A stretch of 64,000 nt of DNA, taken from the NCBI RefSeq assembly GCF_006715225.1, contig NZ_VFMU01000001.1, positions 3,782,001 to 3,846,000 of the forward strand. Reading direction: 5' to 3'. Source of the DNA: Arthrobacter sp. SLBN-112. GTDB taxonomy: Bacteria; Actinomycetota; Actinomycetes; Actinomycetales; Micrococcaceae. Below the pieces are notes generated by a model. It did no database searches and had not been told where the DNA came from. It saw nothing but the letters and a program-made list of their open reading frames with translations. A program made the translations under genes and the position numbers. This document shows, one piece after another, positions 56,472-64,000 of this stretch (the stretch's first letter is position 1; every line of letters begins with the position of its first letter).

Positions 56472-56906
56472 TTATCCCTGGCCGCCGGGTACGAACTCCC
56501 CGTACCCGGCGGCGCGGAGGCCTTCGCGCAGCTTCTCTGCGTTGGCGTCCAGGACGGCAGGGTCCGGGTTCTGGTCCGCGGAGCCAAAGTCGAAATCGGC
56601 CATGCTTTGCGACGGCCACACATGGACGTGCAGGTGGTTGACTTCATAGCCCGCCACGATCAGGCCCGCCCGCCGGGCCCCGAAAATGTCCACCTGGACC
56701 GCGCCGATGCGCCGTGCCACTTCCATGACTTTGGCAAGGGTTTCCGGCGACGCGTCCGTCCAGCGGTCCACTTCCTCGGTGGGGACCACCAGGGTGTGGC
56801 CGTCGGCGAGCGGGCCGGTGGTGAGGAACGCCGAAACGTCGTCCTCGCGCCACACAAACCGGCCGGGAATCTCTCCCCTGATGATCTTCGTGAACAGCGT
56901 GCTCAT
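56472..56906 (-). CDS. HIT family protein
   Basis: A 144-residue histidine-triad nucleotide hydrolase or transferase. The triad is NHLHVHVWPS (about residues 88-97); the N-terminal TLFTKIIRGEIPGRFVWRED is the usual Hint-type start. Such proteins hydrolyse nucleoside phosphoramidates or related adducts. Its ATG overlaps the stop of the alcohol dehydrogenase gene by four bases. Convergent with the FabH-like gene, 14 bases apart. Confidence 0.92.
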   Translation of the reverse strand: MSTLFTKIIRGEIPGRFVWREDDVSAFLTTGPLADGHTLVVPTEEVDRWTDASPETLAKVMEVARRIGAVQVDIFGARRAGLIVAGYEVNHLHVHVWPSQSMADFDFGSADQNPDPAVLDANAEKLREGLRAAGYGEFVPGGQG

Positions 56907-58063
56907 GCGTCTGCCTCCTCGGCGGCTGTGTGCAGTGTGCCGGCGTCCAGCACGAACCGGTACTTTACGTCTCCTGCGACCATCCGGTCGTAAGCTTCAT
57001 TCAGCCTGCCGGCGGACACCACCTCGATGTCGGCCACCACGCCGTGCTCAGCACAGAAATCCAGCATCTCCTGGGTTTCGGCGATACCGCCAATCAGGGA
57101 TCCCGCATAGGCGATCCTGCGGCGGATCAGGGCACCCGGGTTGACCGGGGGCATGGCTTCGGAGGGCAGCCCCAGCTGGAACAATGCCCCGTCCACCCGC
57201 AGCGTGCGGAAGAAGGGGTTCAGGTCGTGGGGGGCGGCAACGGTATCGATGATGAGGTCCACGGTGCGGTCCGCGGCGGCCATGGCGGCTTCATCGCGGG
57301 ACAGGACAACCCGGTCCGCGCCCAGCTCCAGCGCCGCCGCCACCTTGGACTCCGACGTGGTAAACACCACCACCTTCGCTCCCATCGCCTTTGCAAGCTT
57401 GACGGCCATGTGGCCGAGCCCGCCAAGTCCGACGACGCCCACCACGTCCCCTTCCCCGGCGTCGAAATGCCGCAGCGGCGAGAAGGTGGTGACGCCGGCG
57501 CACAGGAGGGGCGCGACGGCGGCCGGGTCCAGTGACGCCGGTACGCGAAGGACGTAGCGGCGGTCCACCACGATGGACGAGGAATATCCACCCTGGGTGA
57601 TGGCATCGCCGTTCCGCCGGTCCTTCGCCCCGTAGGTGCCGGTCATGCCGTTTTCGCAATACTGCTCCAGGCCGTCAAGGCAGCTGTCGCATTCGCGGCA
57701 GGAGTCCACCATGCAGCCCACACCCACCCGGTCGCCCGCGGCGAAGTCGGTAACGTCAGAACCCACCCTGCTGACGGTTCCCACGATTTCGTGGCCGGGA
57801 ACCAGCGGGTACGCCTGGCTGCCCCATTCTCCGCGGGTGGCGTGCACATCGGAGTGGCAGAGCCCGCAGAACTCGATCGCGATTTCCACGTCGTCCGGCT
57901 TGGGAGCACGCCGGTCCACGGTCAGCGGCACCAATCCACTGTCCGGGGAGACTGCACCGTAGGCTGCGGCGCGCACGCCGGCGTCTTCCGCGGGCGTACC
58001 CGTGCGGTTGGCAGGGCTCAGGGGTTTGGCGAGGGGCGGCGGTACGGGGCGTCCTGGTGTCAT
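56903..58063 (-). CDS. Zinc-dependent NAD(P) alcohol dehydrogenase (YahK/CAD-like)
   Basis: A 386-residue medium-chain dehydrogenase. Catalytic zinc ligands are in FCGLCHSDVHATRG and VPGHEIVG, structural zinc cysteines in CRECDSCLDGLEQYC, and the nucleotide fold is VVGLGGLGHMAVKLAKAMGA. The CAGVTTFSPLRHF segment places it with cinnamyl-alcohol-dehydrogenase-type aldehyde reductases, often NADPH dependent. It overlaps sseA upstream and the HIT gene downstream by four bases each. The substrate is unknown. Confidence 0.9.
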   Translation of the reverse strand: MTPGRPVPPPLAKPLSPANRTGTPAEDAGVRAAAYGAVSPDSGLVPLTVDRRAPKPDDVEIAIEFCGLCHSDVHATRGEWGSQAYPLVPGHEIVGTVSRVGSDVTDFAAGDRVGVGCMVDSCRECDSCLDGLEQYCENGMTGTYGAKDRRNGDAITQGGYSSSIVVDRRYVLRVPASLDPAAVAPLLCAGVTTFSPLRHFDAGEGDVVGVVGLGGLGHMAVKLAKAMGAKVVVFTTSESKVAAALELGADRVVLSRDEAAMAAADRTVDLIIDTVAAPHDLNPFFRTLRVDGALFQLGLPSEAMPPVNPGALIRRRIAYAGSLIGGIAETQEMLDFCAEHGVVADIEVVSAGRLNEAYDRMVAGDVKYRFVLDAGTLHTAAEEADA

Positions 58064-58974
58064 AGTGCGACCGTACCCTCGCCGCCGGCGGAGTTTCCAG
58101 CCGGCCTTCCGGCATCTCCGGTCTCTCCCGCCGCGGCACCCGCTTCCGGTCCAGTGGCCACCGGCAGTTCCGGCCGGTTGGACCACTCCGAAAAGGAGCC
58201 GGGGTACAGCGCGGCCGGGATCCCCGCGAGTTCCAGCGCAGCCACCTCATGGGCTGCCGTCACGCCGGAGCCGCAGTAGACGGCCACGGGCCGGCCGGCA
58301 GCGACCCCAAGGGATTCGAACCGCCGCCGCAGCTCTGCCCGGGAAAGGAACCGCCCGCCGTCGTCCACGTTCCCCGTGGTGGGGGCACTCAAGGCTCCTG
58401 GAATATGGCCGGCCCGGGGGTCAACGGGTTCAACCTCGCCCCGGTACCGTTCCCCTGCCCTGGCATCGAGCAGCAGGCCATGGCGCGGCCAGGCGGCGGC
58501 AGCCCCGGCGTCGACCACCGGCATGTGTCCGCTGCCCAGCTCCGCGTCACCCGGCGCGGGATGGACGGGGCCCGCTTCGACGGGCAGGCCTGCGGCACGC
58601 CACGCGCCCAGGCCGCCGTCGAGCAGGTAAACCTTGTCCAGGCCGGCATCACGGAGCATCCACCACACCCGGGCGGCGGCCATGTTCGAGCTGTCATCGT
58701 AGGCCACCACCACGTCGCCCCTCCTGATGCCCCAGCGCCGGGCCGACTCCTGGAACTGTCCGGCGGACGGCAGGGGGTGCCGTCCCCGGTCAGGAACCGC
58801 CGGATCCGAAAGCTCGGAGGCCAGGTCCACGAACACCGCGCCCGGCAGATGCCCGGCGAGGTAGTGGTCGCGGCCGTGGGAATCGCCCAGCACCCAGCGC
58901 ACGTCCAGCAGCACCGTGCGGTGCCCGGCGGCCAACCTGGCTTCCAGGGCGGGAACGTCCATCAAGGGTTTCAT
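58060..58974 (-). CDS. sseA: Sulfurtransferase (SseA/3-mercaptopyruvate type)
   Basis: A 304-residue two-domain rhodanese. The inactive N-domain has VLLDVRWVLGDSHGRDHYLA; the C-domain carries the active Cys (about 234) in AVYCGSGVTAAHEV. The CGSGVT loop is that of 3-mercaptopyruvate sulfurtransferases, while thiosulfate rhodaneses have CRKGVT. The tail after about residue 280 is Gly/Ala rich. It starts the coupled sseA-dehydrogenase-HIT operon and diverges from the cysteine desulfhydrase gene, 108 bases away. Confidence 0.9.
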   Translation of the reverse strand: MKPLMDVPALEARLAAGHRTVLLDVRWVLGDSHGRDHYLAGHLPGAVFVDLASELSDPAVPDRGRHPLPSAGQFQESARRWGIRRGDVVVAYDDSSNMAAARVWWMLRDAGLDKVYLLDGGLGAWRAAGLPVEAGPVHPAPGDAELGSGHMPVVDAGAAAAWPRHGLLLDARAGERYRGEVEPVDPRAGHIPGALSAPTTGNVDDGGRFLSRAELRRRFESLGVAAGRPVAVYCGSGVTAAHEVAALELAGIPAALYPGSFSEWSNRPELPVATGPEAGAAAGETGDAGRPAGNSAGGEGTVAL

Positions 58975-59082
58975 CGGTGCTCCTTCTATTGCATGGGGCG
59001 GCCGATGCGGAACATCGTACCTGGCCGGCCAACGGTCCCACTCTAGACGGGCTGCTCCCGGTGCCGCGGGTAGGCTGGACTG

Positions 59083-60192
59083 GTGACGATTGAGGGCAGC
59101 ACCGGCAGGAACCATGACGGCTCGGACCGGGACTGGGCCGACCAGGCCATCGTGACCATCAGGGCCGAAAACAACCGCTCCGCGGACACCCACCTGTACT
59201 CCGTGCCGCTGCCCGAACAGTGGGGCATCCAGCTGTACCTCAAGGACGAATCCACCCACCGTTCCGGCAGCCTGAAGCACCGGCTGGCCAGGTCCCTGTT
59301 CCTGTTCGGCCTGGTCAACGGCTGGATCCGGGCGGACACCACCATCGTGGAGGCCTCGAGCGGCAGCACGGCGGTCTCGGAAGCCTACTTCGCCCAACTG
59401 CTGGGGCTCCCCTTTGTTGCCGTGATGGCACGCACCACCAGCCCGGAAAAAATCGCGTTGATCGAAAAATTCGGCGGCTCCTGCCTGCTGGTGGAGAACG
59501 CCTCGGATGTCTATGCCACGGCGGAGGAAGTGGCCGCCACCTGCAACGGGCATTACATGGACCAGTTCACGTTCGCGGAGCGGGCCACGGACTGGCGCGG
59601 GAACAACAACATCGCCGAATCCATCTTCGGCCAGCTCAGCCTGGAGCAGCACCCGGTGCCGGAATGGATCGTGGTGGGCGCCGGCACGGGTGGAACCAGT
59701 GCCACGATCGGCCGGTTCCTGCGCTACCACAGCCATGCAACACGCTTGCTGGTGGTGGACCCCGAGAACTCCGCGTTCTATCCAGGCTGGCTGGGGGAAA
59801 CAGCCGGACGCCCCACCCGCCCCTCGCGGATCGAAGGGATTGGCCGGGCCCGGATGGAGCCGAGCTTCATCCCCTCGGTGATCGACCGCATGGTCCAGGT
59901 CCCGGATGCCGCCTCGATCGCCGCGATGCGGCACTTGGACTCTTTCGCCGGGCTGCACGCGGGCCCGTCCACGGGCACCAACCTGTGGGGAGCTTGGCAG
60001 ACGGTGGCGCAGATGCTGTCGGAGGGCCGCCGGGGCAGCGTCGTCTCCTTGATGTGCGACGGCGGCGAACGGTACGCGGGGACCTACTGGAACCAGGACT
60101 GGCTGGCTTCCCGGGGGCTGGATCCCGCGCCGTACGAGGCAGTGATTTCGCGCTTCCTGGACACCGGCGAGTGGACCGGCGCTCCTGCCTAA
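59083..60192 (+). CDS. PLP-dependent cysteine desulfhydrase (Cds1-like)
   Basis: A 369-residue fold-type II PLP enzyme of the cysteine synthase superfamily. The PLP lysine is Lys65 in [13 protein letters not shown]. The substrate loop is [14 protein letters not shown] and the phosphate loop [15 protein letters not shown]. The unusual first 40 residues and the [19 protein letters not shown] tail match the actinobacterial Cds1 group (Rv3684), which releases hydrogen sulfide, pyruvate and ammonia from cysteine. GTG start. Opposite orientation to sseA suggests joint handling of cysteine sulfur. Cysteine synthase activity is the alternative. Confidence 0.82.
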   Translation: MTIEGSTGRNHDGSDRDWADQAIVTIRAENNRSADTHLYSVPLPEQWGIQLYLKDESTHRSGSLKHRLARSLFLFGLVNGWIRADTTIVEASSGSTAVSEAYFAQLLGLPFVAVMARTTSPEKIALIEKFGGSCLLVENASDVYATAEEVAATCNGHYMDQFTFAERATDWRGNNNIAESIFGQLSLEQHPVPEWIVVGAGTGGTSATIGRFLRYHSHATRLLVVDPENSAFYPGWLGETAGRPTRPSRIEGIGRARMEPSFIPSVIDRMVQVPDAASIAAMRHLDSFAGLHAGPSTGTNLWGAWQTVAQMLSEGRRGSVVSLMCDGGERYAGTYWNQDWLASRGLDPAPYEAVISRFLDTGEWTGAPA

Positions 60193-60845
60193 ACCTCCAC
60201 GGATTCGCGGGCCGCCAGGTGCCGGTACTCGGTGCCGTACTTGGCGCCGATCCGCTTGACGTGGCCTTCAACGATGCCCAGGCCGTTCTCATTGAGCAGC
60301 CCGTCATGGATCTGGAATGCGCGCGGCGCCCGCACCCCGATGACGAAGTCCACCACCTCGGCGGATTTGCTCCACGGCGCGTGCAGCGGGACCAGGAGCG
60401 TCCGGACCGGGATTCCGTCCGGGATGACGAACGAGTCCCCCGGGTGGTACACGTTGCCGTCCACCAGGAAACCGATGTTCGCCACCACGGGGATCTGCGG
60501 GTGGATCAGGGCATGCTGGCCGCCGAAGCTGCGGATATCGAAGCCGGCTGCCTGGAAGGACTGGCCGGGTTCCACCGTGTGGATGCGGTCTGCCGCAGCC
60601 GGAGCTTCCCCCCGCAATTGTTCGGCGACGCCGTGCGGGGCGTACAGTACCAGGCCCTGGTCTCCGTCAAGGGCGGCCACCACGGCCTTGATGTCGATAT
60701 GGTCCGGGTGTTCGTGGGTCACCAGGACGGCCTGCGCCCCGGACAGCGCCTCGGCTGATTCGGAAAAGGTGCCGGGGTCCAGGACCAGGACCCTGCCTTC
60801 CTTCTCGAGCCGGATGCAGGCGTGGGTGTATTTGGTCAGCTTCAT
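60189..60845 (-). CDS. Metallo-beta-lactamase-fold hydrolase
   Basis: A 218-residue MBL-fold protein. The metal motif is [16 protein letters not shown] (HxHxDH form, about residues 43-58), with further ligands in FGGQHALIH and YHPGDSFV. The size and [14 protein letters not shown] start match the UlaG/YtnP-like group of L-ascorbate-6-phosphate lactonase relatives, many with unknown substrates. Its stop overlaps that of the desulfhydrase gene in convergent arrangement. Confidence 0.88.
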   Translation of the reverse strand: MKLTKYTHACIRLEKEGRVLVLDPGTFSESAEALSGAQAVLVTHEHPDHIDIKAVVAALDGDQGLVLYAPHGVAEQLRGEAPAAADRIHTVEPGQSFQAAGFDIRSFGGQHALIHPQIPVVANIGFLVDGNVYHPGDSFVIPDGIPVRTLLVPLHAPWSKSAEVVDFVIGVRAPRAFQIHDGLLNENGLGIVEGHVKRIGAKYGTEYRHLAARESVEV

Positions 60846-60963
60846 AGCGCCAGCCTAGGGTCCGCCCCGGAATCGTGTCCACGGACCCTGCCGTCCCCGG
60901 CCCCGCCGCCGAAGCTCCGGCTGGTAATCTTGGTGTTTGCCCCCCACGGAAGCGAGTTCGTCC

Positions 60964-61425
60964 ATGCCGATCGGCGTCAAGGCTGATTCCGCCGCCCCAT
61001 CCCCGGCAGGAGGCGGCAGGGAACAGCGCGTAACCAAGCAGCGCAAGGCCGTCAGCGCGGCGCTGGACCACCTGGACGACTTCGTCAGCACGCAGGAGCT
61101 CTACCGGATCCTGCAGAACCAGGGCGTGTCCGTGTCACTGGCCACTGCCTACCGGATCCTGCAGTCGCTCGCCGACGAGGGACTGGTGGATGTGCTGCGC
61201 AATGGCGACGGCGAAGCGGTGTACCGGCGCTGCGCCGTCACTGCCCACCACCACCACCTGCTGTGCAGGAACTGCGGGAAGGCCGTGGAAGTGGAAGCAC
61301 CCGCCGTCGAAACGTGGGCAGTGCGCACGGCGGCGGACCATGGATTCACCGAGGTGGACCACACGGTGGAAATTTTTGGCCTGTGCCCGGAGTGCACCGC
61401 CCTTAAGGCCGCCGGGAAGCTGTAA
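60964..61425 (+). CDS. zur: Zinc uptake regulator Zur (Fur family)
   Basis: A 153-residue Fur-family repressor. The winged-helix domain has TKQRKAVSAALDHLDDFVST and SLATAYRILQSLADEGLVDV. The dimer domain has the HHHHLLCRNCGKAVEV and FGLCPEC segments; the two CxxC pairs hold the structural zinc and the His run is part of the sensing site. Divergent genes for znuABC converge on it, so it most likely represses them when zinc is plentiful. The ATG at 60964 is used; a TTG nine codons upstream is possible. Confidence 0.88.
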   Translation: MPIGVKADSAAPSPAGGGREQRVTKQRKAVSAALDHLDDFVSTQELYRILQNQGVSVSLATAYRILQSLADEGLVDVLRNGDGEAVYRRCAVTAHHHHLLCRNCGKAVEVEAPAVETWAVRTAADHGFTEVDHTVEIFGLCPECTALKAAGKL

Positions 61426-62287
61426 GGACCCGCCCGTTGATGCCGCGGGCGTCGCGCACCGAGCTGATGGCGCGGCACACCACGTAGATCAGGAATGACA
61501 ATGTGGTGACGTAGGGGCTGATGGGGATCCGTCCGCCCAATGCCAGCAGGATTCCGCCCACGGTTGCAGTGACCGCGAAGATGACGCTCAGGACCACCGC
61601 CGCTACCGGCGAGGACGTGACCCGCAGCGCCGCGGCCGCAGGCGTAATCAGCAGGGCAAGCACCAGCAGGGCGCCAACCACCTGGATGGACAAGGCCACA
61701 CTGACGCCCAGGACCACCATGAACACGATGGCCAGCGTGCGGACCGGGACTCCCCGCGCCTCGGCGAGCTCGGGATCCACGCTGGCGAAGTTCAGCGGCC
61801 GCCAGATTGCCAGCAGCACGAGCATGACCACGACGGCGGTCCCGGCGAGGGCCTGGAGCTGGACGGTATCCACGGAGACGATTTGCCCCGTGAGGAGCCC
61901 GAACTTGTTCGCGGCGCGGCCCTGGTACAAGGACAGGAACAGGATTCCGAGGCCCAGGCCGAAGGGCATGATCACGCCGATGGTTGAGTTCTTGTCCCTG
62001 GCCCTGACTCCCATCAGGCCCAGCAGCAGTGCTGCGGCCACTGATCCGATGAGCGAGCCGAAGACCACGTCCGCGCCGACCAGCAGGGCGAAGGCGGCGC
62101 CCGCGAAGGAAAGTTCGGAGATGCCGTGGACCGCGAAGGCAAGGTCGCGCTTCATGACGAACGTGCCCACCAGGCCGCCAAGGAGCCCCAGGATGGCGCC
62201 CGCCCAGATGGAGTTCTGGACCAGCACCAGCAGTTCGCCGTAGTTGTCGAAGTTGAAGATGGCCCCGAGGATGCTGTCGGCGTCCAC
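61403..62287 (-). CDS. znuB: Zinc ABC transporter permease ZnuB
   Basis: A 294-residue ABC-3 family permease with eight or nine membrane helices (IWAGAILGLLGGLVGTFVMK; FAVHGISELSFAGAAFALLV; GALLVLALLITPAAAALRVT). The GTG start shares a base with the TAG of znuC (TAGTG), so translation is coupled. Its 3' end overlaps zur by 23 bases in convergent orientation. Works with ZnuC and ZnuA. Confidence 0.92.
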   Translation of the reverse strand: MDADSILGAIFNFDNYGELLVLVQNSIWAGAILGLLGGLVGTFVMKRDLAFAVHGISELSFAGAAFALLVGADVVFGSLIGSVAAALLLGLMGVRARDKNSTIGVIMPFGLGLGILFLSLYQGRAANKFGLLTGQIVSVDTVQLQALAGTAVVVMLVLLAIWRPLNFASVDPELAEARGVPVRTLAIVFMVVLGVSVALSIQVVGALLVLALLITPAAAALRVTSSPVAAVVLSVIFAVTATVGGILLALGGRIPISPYVTTLSFLIYVVCRAISSVRDARGINGRVLTASRRP

Positions 62288-63102
62288 TACGCGGCCTCCC
62301 CCGCCAGGGCGTCGGCCGCGGCGTGGTGGTGGGTGGTGGCATCGGGAAGGCCAACGACGACGATCCGCCCGTTGGCGTGGATCACCTCTACCTGGGTGCC
62401 GTACAGGTCGGAGAGCACTTCAGTGGTCATGACCTCTTCCGGTGTCCCCACCCGGAACCGCCCCCCTGCCAGGTACAGGACCCGGTCGACGTAGTCGATA
62501 ATGGGGTTGATTTCGTGGGTAACGAAGACAACGGCGCTGTTGTGTTCACGGCTTTGTTTGTTGATCAGGGCGCTGACTGCCTGCTGGTGGTGCAGGTCAA
62601 GGGACAACAGCGGCTCATCGCAAAGCAGGACCTGGGGATCCGTTGCCAGCGCCTGCGCCACCCTCAGCCGCTGCTGTTCGCCGCCGGAGAGCTGGCCAAC
62701 CGGAACTTTGGCGTAGTCGGAAGCTCCCACCAGCTCCAGGAGCTGGTCCACCTTGCGGTTTGTCTTGGCCGCCGACAGCCGGACGCCCCAGCGGTGCCCA
62801 TCGACGCCCAGCGCCACCAGGTCACGGGCACGCATGGGTGTGTCCTGCGGAAAGGACTTTTGCTGGGGAATGTAGCCAATCAGGTTGCTGCCGCGTTCCA
62901 CGGGCCGTCCGCCCAGGGAGGCCTTTCCGGAGTGCAGCTTCTGCAGGCCCAGGAGGACTTTCAGGAAACTGGTTTTGCCGCTGCCGTTGGGACCCAGCAC
63001 GGCGAAGAATTCACCGGGCCTGATCTCCAGGTCCAGGTCCTCCCAGAGCGTGCGCTGACCGAACTTGAGGCACGCCCCTTCGAGGCTGACGACGGATTTC
63101 AC
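62287..63102 (-). CDS. znuC: Zinc ABC transporter ATP-binding protein ZnuC
   Basis: A 271-residue ABC ATPase: Walker A LGPNGSGKTSFLK, signature GQLSGGEQQRLRVAQAL, Walker B VLLCDEPLLSLDL, H-loop VFVTHEINP. A His-rich tail (ATTHHHAAADALAGE) may bind zinc. Starts at GTG overlapping the znuA TGA (GTGA), with a GGAG ribosome site inside znuA; a longer frame upstream is not supported. Confidence 0.93.
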   Translation of the reverse strand: MKSVVSLEGACLKFGQRTLWEDLDLEIRPGEFFAVLGPNGSGKTSFLKVLLGLQKLHSGKASLGGRPVERGSNLIGYIPQQKSFPQDTPMRARDLVALGVDGHRWGVRLSAAKTNRKVDQLLELVGASDYAKVPVGQLSGGEQQRLRVAQALATDPQVLLCDEPLLSLDLHHQQAVSALINKQSREHNSAVVFVTHEINPIIDYVDRVLYLAGGRFRVGTPEEVMTTEVLSDLYGTQVEVIHANGRIVVVGLPDATTHHHAAADALAGEAA

Positions 63103-64000
63103 CTGTTTGACTCCAGAATTTTGCTGACGTTGTTCACATTGTCCGTCATCCACTGCAGGTAGGTCTTGCCCTCCGGCAGGGTTTCGGTGAAGTCCACCAC
63201 CGGAACGCCTGCGGCTTGGGCCGCCTTCTTGAGGGTTTCCGTCTGCGGGCCTTCGGTCTGGGCATTGTAGGCCAGCAGCCGCACCGTCCTGGACGCCACC
63301 AGGTCGGTGGCTTCCTTCATGGCGGCGGGCGGCACGTCAGTGCCCTCCTCGATCGCGGCAGTGTATTGCTCAGGCGTGGCGTTCTTCAGGCCCGCATCTT
63401 CGAGCAGGTACAGCGGGACGGGTTCGGTGACCGCAACCTGGCCTCCGGCCGCCGCGGCTTTCCCGGCGTCCAGCTGGCTGTGCAGCCCGGAGAGGGAGGA
63501 CTTGAACGCGTCGGCGTTGGCGCTAAATGTGGCAGCGGAACCGGGATCCAGCGTGCCGAGTTTCTCCGCAACGCTGTCGGCCACCCGTTCCATGGCCGGC
63601 AGGCTGTACCAGACGTGCTCGTTGAAGTCGCCGTGATCGTGCCCGTCCGAACCTTCCGCCGCCGGCGGGGTCGCCGCCTGGGTCTCCTCTTCCGGGTGGG
63701 CAAGGCCGGAGATTTCGACGGCGGTCAGCACGGAGCCGCTGTCCAGCTTGCTGCTCTCCACCAGGGTATGGAGGAAATCGTCATAGCCGCCGCCGTTTTC
63801 GATGACCAGCTGGGCTTTGGAGACGGTCAGGCGGTCCTGGGCGGTTGCCTCGTAGGAGTGCGGATCCTGGCCGGCGCTGTTGATGATCGCGGTGACGTTG
63901 ACCTTATCCCCGCCAATGGTCCTGGCGATGTCGCCGTACACATTCGTGGAGGCTACGACGTTGATCCCCTGTGCGGAGGCAGGAGTTCCGGGCTGTTGCG
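63099..64000 (-). CDS. znuA: Zinc ABC transporter substrate-binding protein ZnuA (5' end outside window)
   Basis: The open frame continues beyond the right edge of the window, so the signal peptide and start are not seen. Visible are GINVVASTNVYGDIARTIGG (the usual mature N-terminal strand), PHSYEATAQDRL with a zinc-ligand His, the histidine/acid-rich loop GSDGHDHGDFNEHVWYSLPA, and LLAYNAQTEGPQTETLKKAA near the C-terminus. The His loop and the neighbouring Zur argue for zinc rather than manganese. It overlaps znuC by four bases. Confidence 0.92.
   Translation of the reverse strand, partial: QQPGTPASAQGINVVASTNVYGDIARTIGGDKVNVTAIINSAGQDPHSYEATAQDRLTVSKAQLVIENGGGYDDFLHTLVESSKLDSGSVLTAVEISGLAHPEEETQAATPPAAEGSDGHDHGDFNEHVWYSLPAMERVADSVAEKLGTLDPGSAATFSANADAFKSSLSGLHSQLDAGKAAAAGGQVAVTEPVPLYLLEDAGLKNATPEQYTAAIEEGTDVPPAAMKEATDLVASRTVRLLAYNAQTEGPQTETLKKAAQAAGVPVVDFTETLPEGKTYLQWMTDNVNNVSKILESNR

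Noticed and set aside
58975..59958. Upstream extension of the sulfurtransferase frame by 328 codons
   Set aside because: The extension is antisense to the Cds1-like gene and shows no domain; the rhodanese N-domain begins at MKPLMDVPALEARL.
60846..60963. Zur operator near zur
   Set aside because: I could not find a convincing AT-rich Zur-type palindrome; the znuABC promoter lies beyond the right end of the window.

Overview
The window is high-GC, densely packed chromosomal DNA from an actinobacterium, most likely a member of the Micrococcaceae close to Arthrobacter or Pseudarthrobacter. The evidence is the use of GTG starts, a NucS/EndoMS mismatch endonuclease, a Rho factor with an Arg/Asp/Asn-rich insertion, and the gene order argS-lysA-hom-thrC-thrB-rho-prfA-prmC-sua5-wecA-atpI-atpBEFHAGDC-DUF2550. 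That order is familiar from other actinobacteria, including mycobacteria. I see no phage, insertion sequence, integrase or CRISPR array. The genus is inferred from gene order and protein character, not from a marker-gene search.

Layout. 0-5.6 kb: the end of a ClpS/DUF2017 pair, divergent NAD salvage genes (pncB-pncA), a translationally coupled DUF3039-helicase pair, and nagB. 5.6-16.1 kb: an ABC exporter, a CPA1 antiporter fused to a UBP-type zinc finger, an operon of a membrane protein, a Cys-less thioredoxin/TPR protein and an old yellow enzyme, an AI-2E family permease and a hydrolase. 16.2-18 kb: a small Cys/His protein, nucS and a cold-shock gene with a structured leader and a perfect palindromic terminator. 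18-30.4 kb, minus strand: the F1Fo ATP synthase operon, led by two small AtpI-type genes. It runs on into DUF2550, a membrane esterase and an MprF-like aminoacyl-phospholipid synthase. Three of its intercistronic gaps contain hairpins. 30.4-33.5 kb: wall-polymer glycosyltransferases (WecA/TagO type, GT2, WecG/TagA type). 33.5-45.5 kb, minus strand: argS, the aspartate-family amino-acid genes, rho, prfA, prmC and sua5. 45.7-48.6 kb, plus strand: a compact flavin electron-transfer cassette (FMN-binding lipoprotein, ApbE, and an NqrB/RnfD-like membrane domain fused to a ferredoxin-NADP reductase domain). 48.7-55.4 kb: tRNA-Arg(CCG), a CDF transporter, a protealysin-type M4 peptidase with an adjacent emfourin-like inhibitor, and HrpA. 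55.5-61 kb: a FabH-like synthase, a coupled sulfurtransferase-alcohol dehydrogenase-HIT operon, a Cds1-like cysteine desulfhydrase and a metallo-beta-lactamase-fold protein. 61-64 kb: zur and the znuABC zinc importer, with znuA cut by the window end.

Four items seem most worth a second look. The first is the three-gene flavin electron-transfer cassette. The second is the nested palindromic element between rho and prfA, where mycobacteria and Streptomyces have rpmE. The third is the hairpins between atp cistrons, including a perfect 15-bp stem between atpA and atpG. The fourth is the coupled membrane-esterase/MprF-like pair at the end of the ATP synthase gene cluster.
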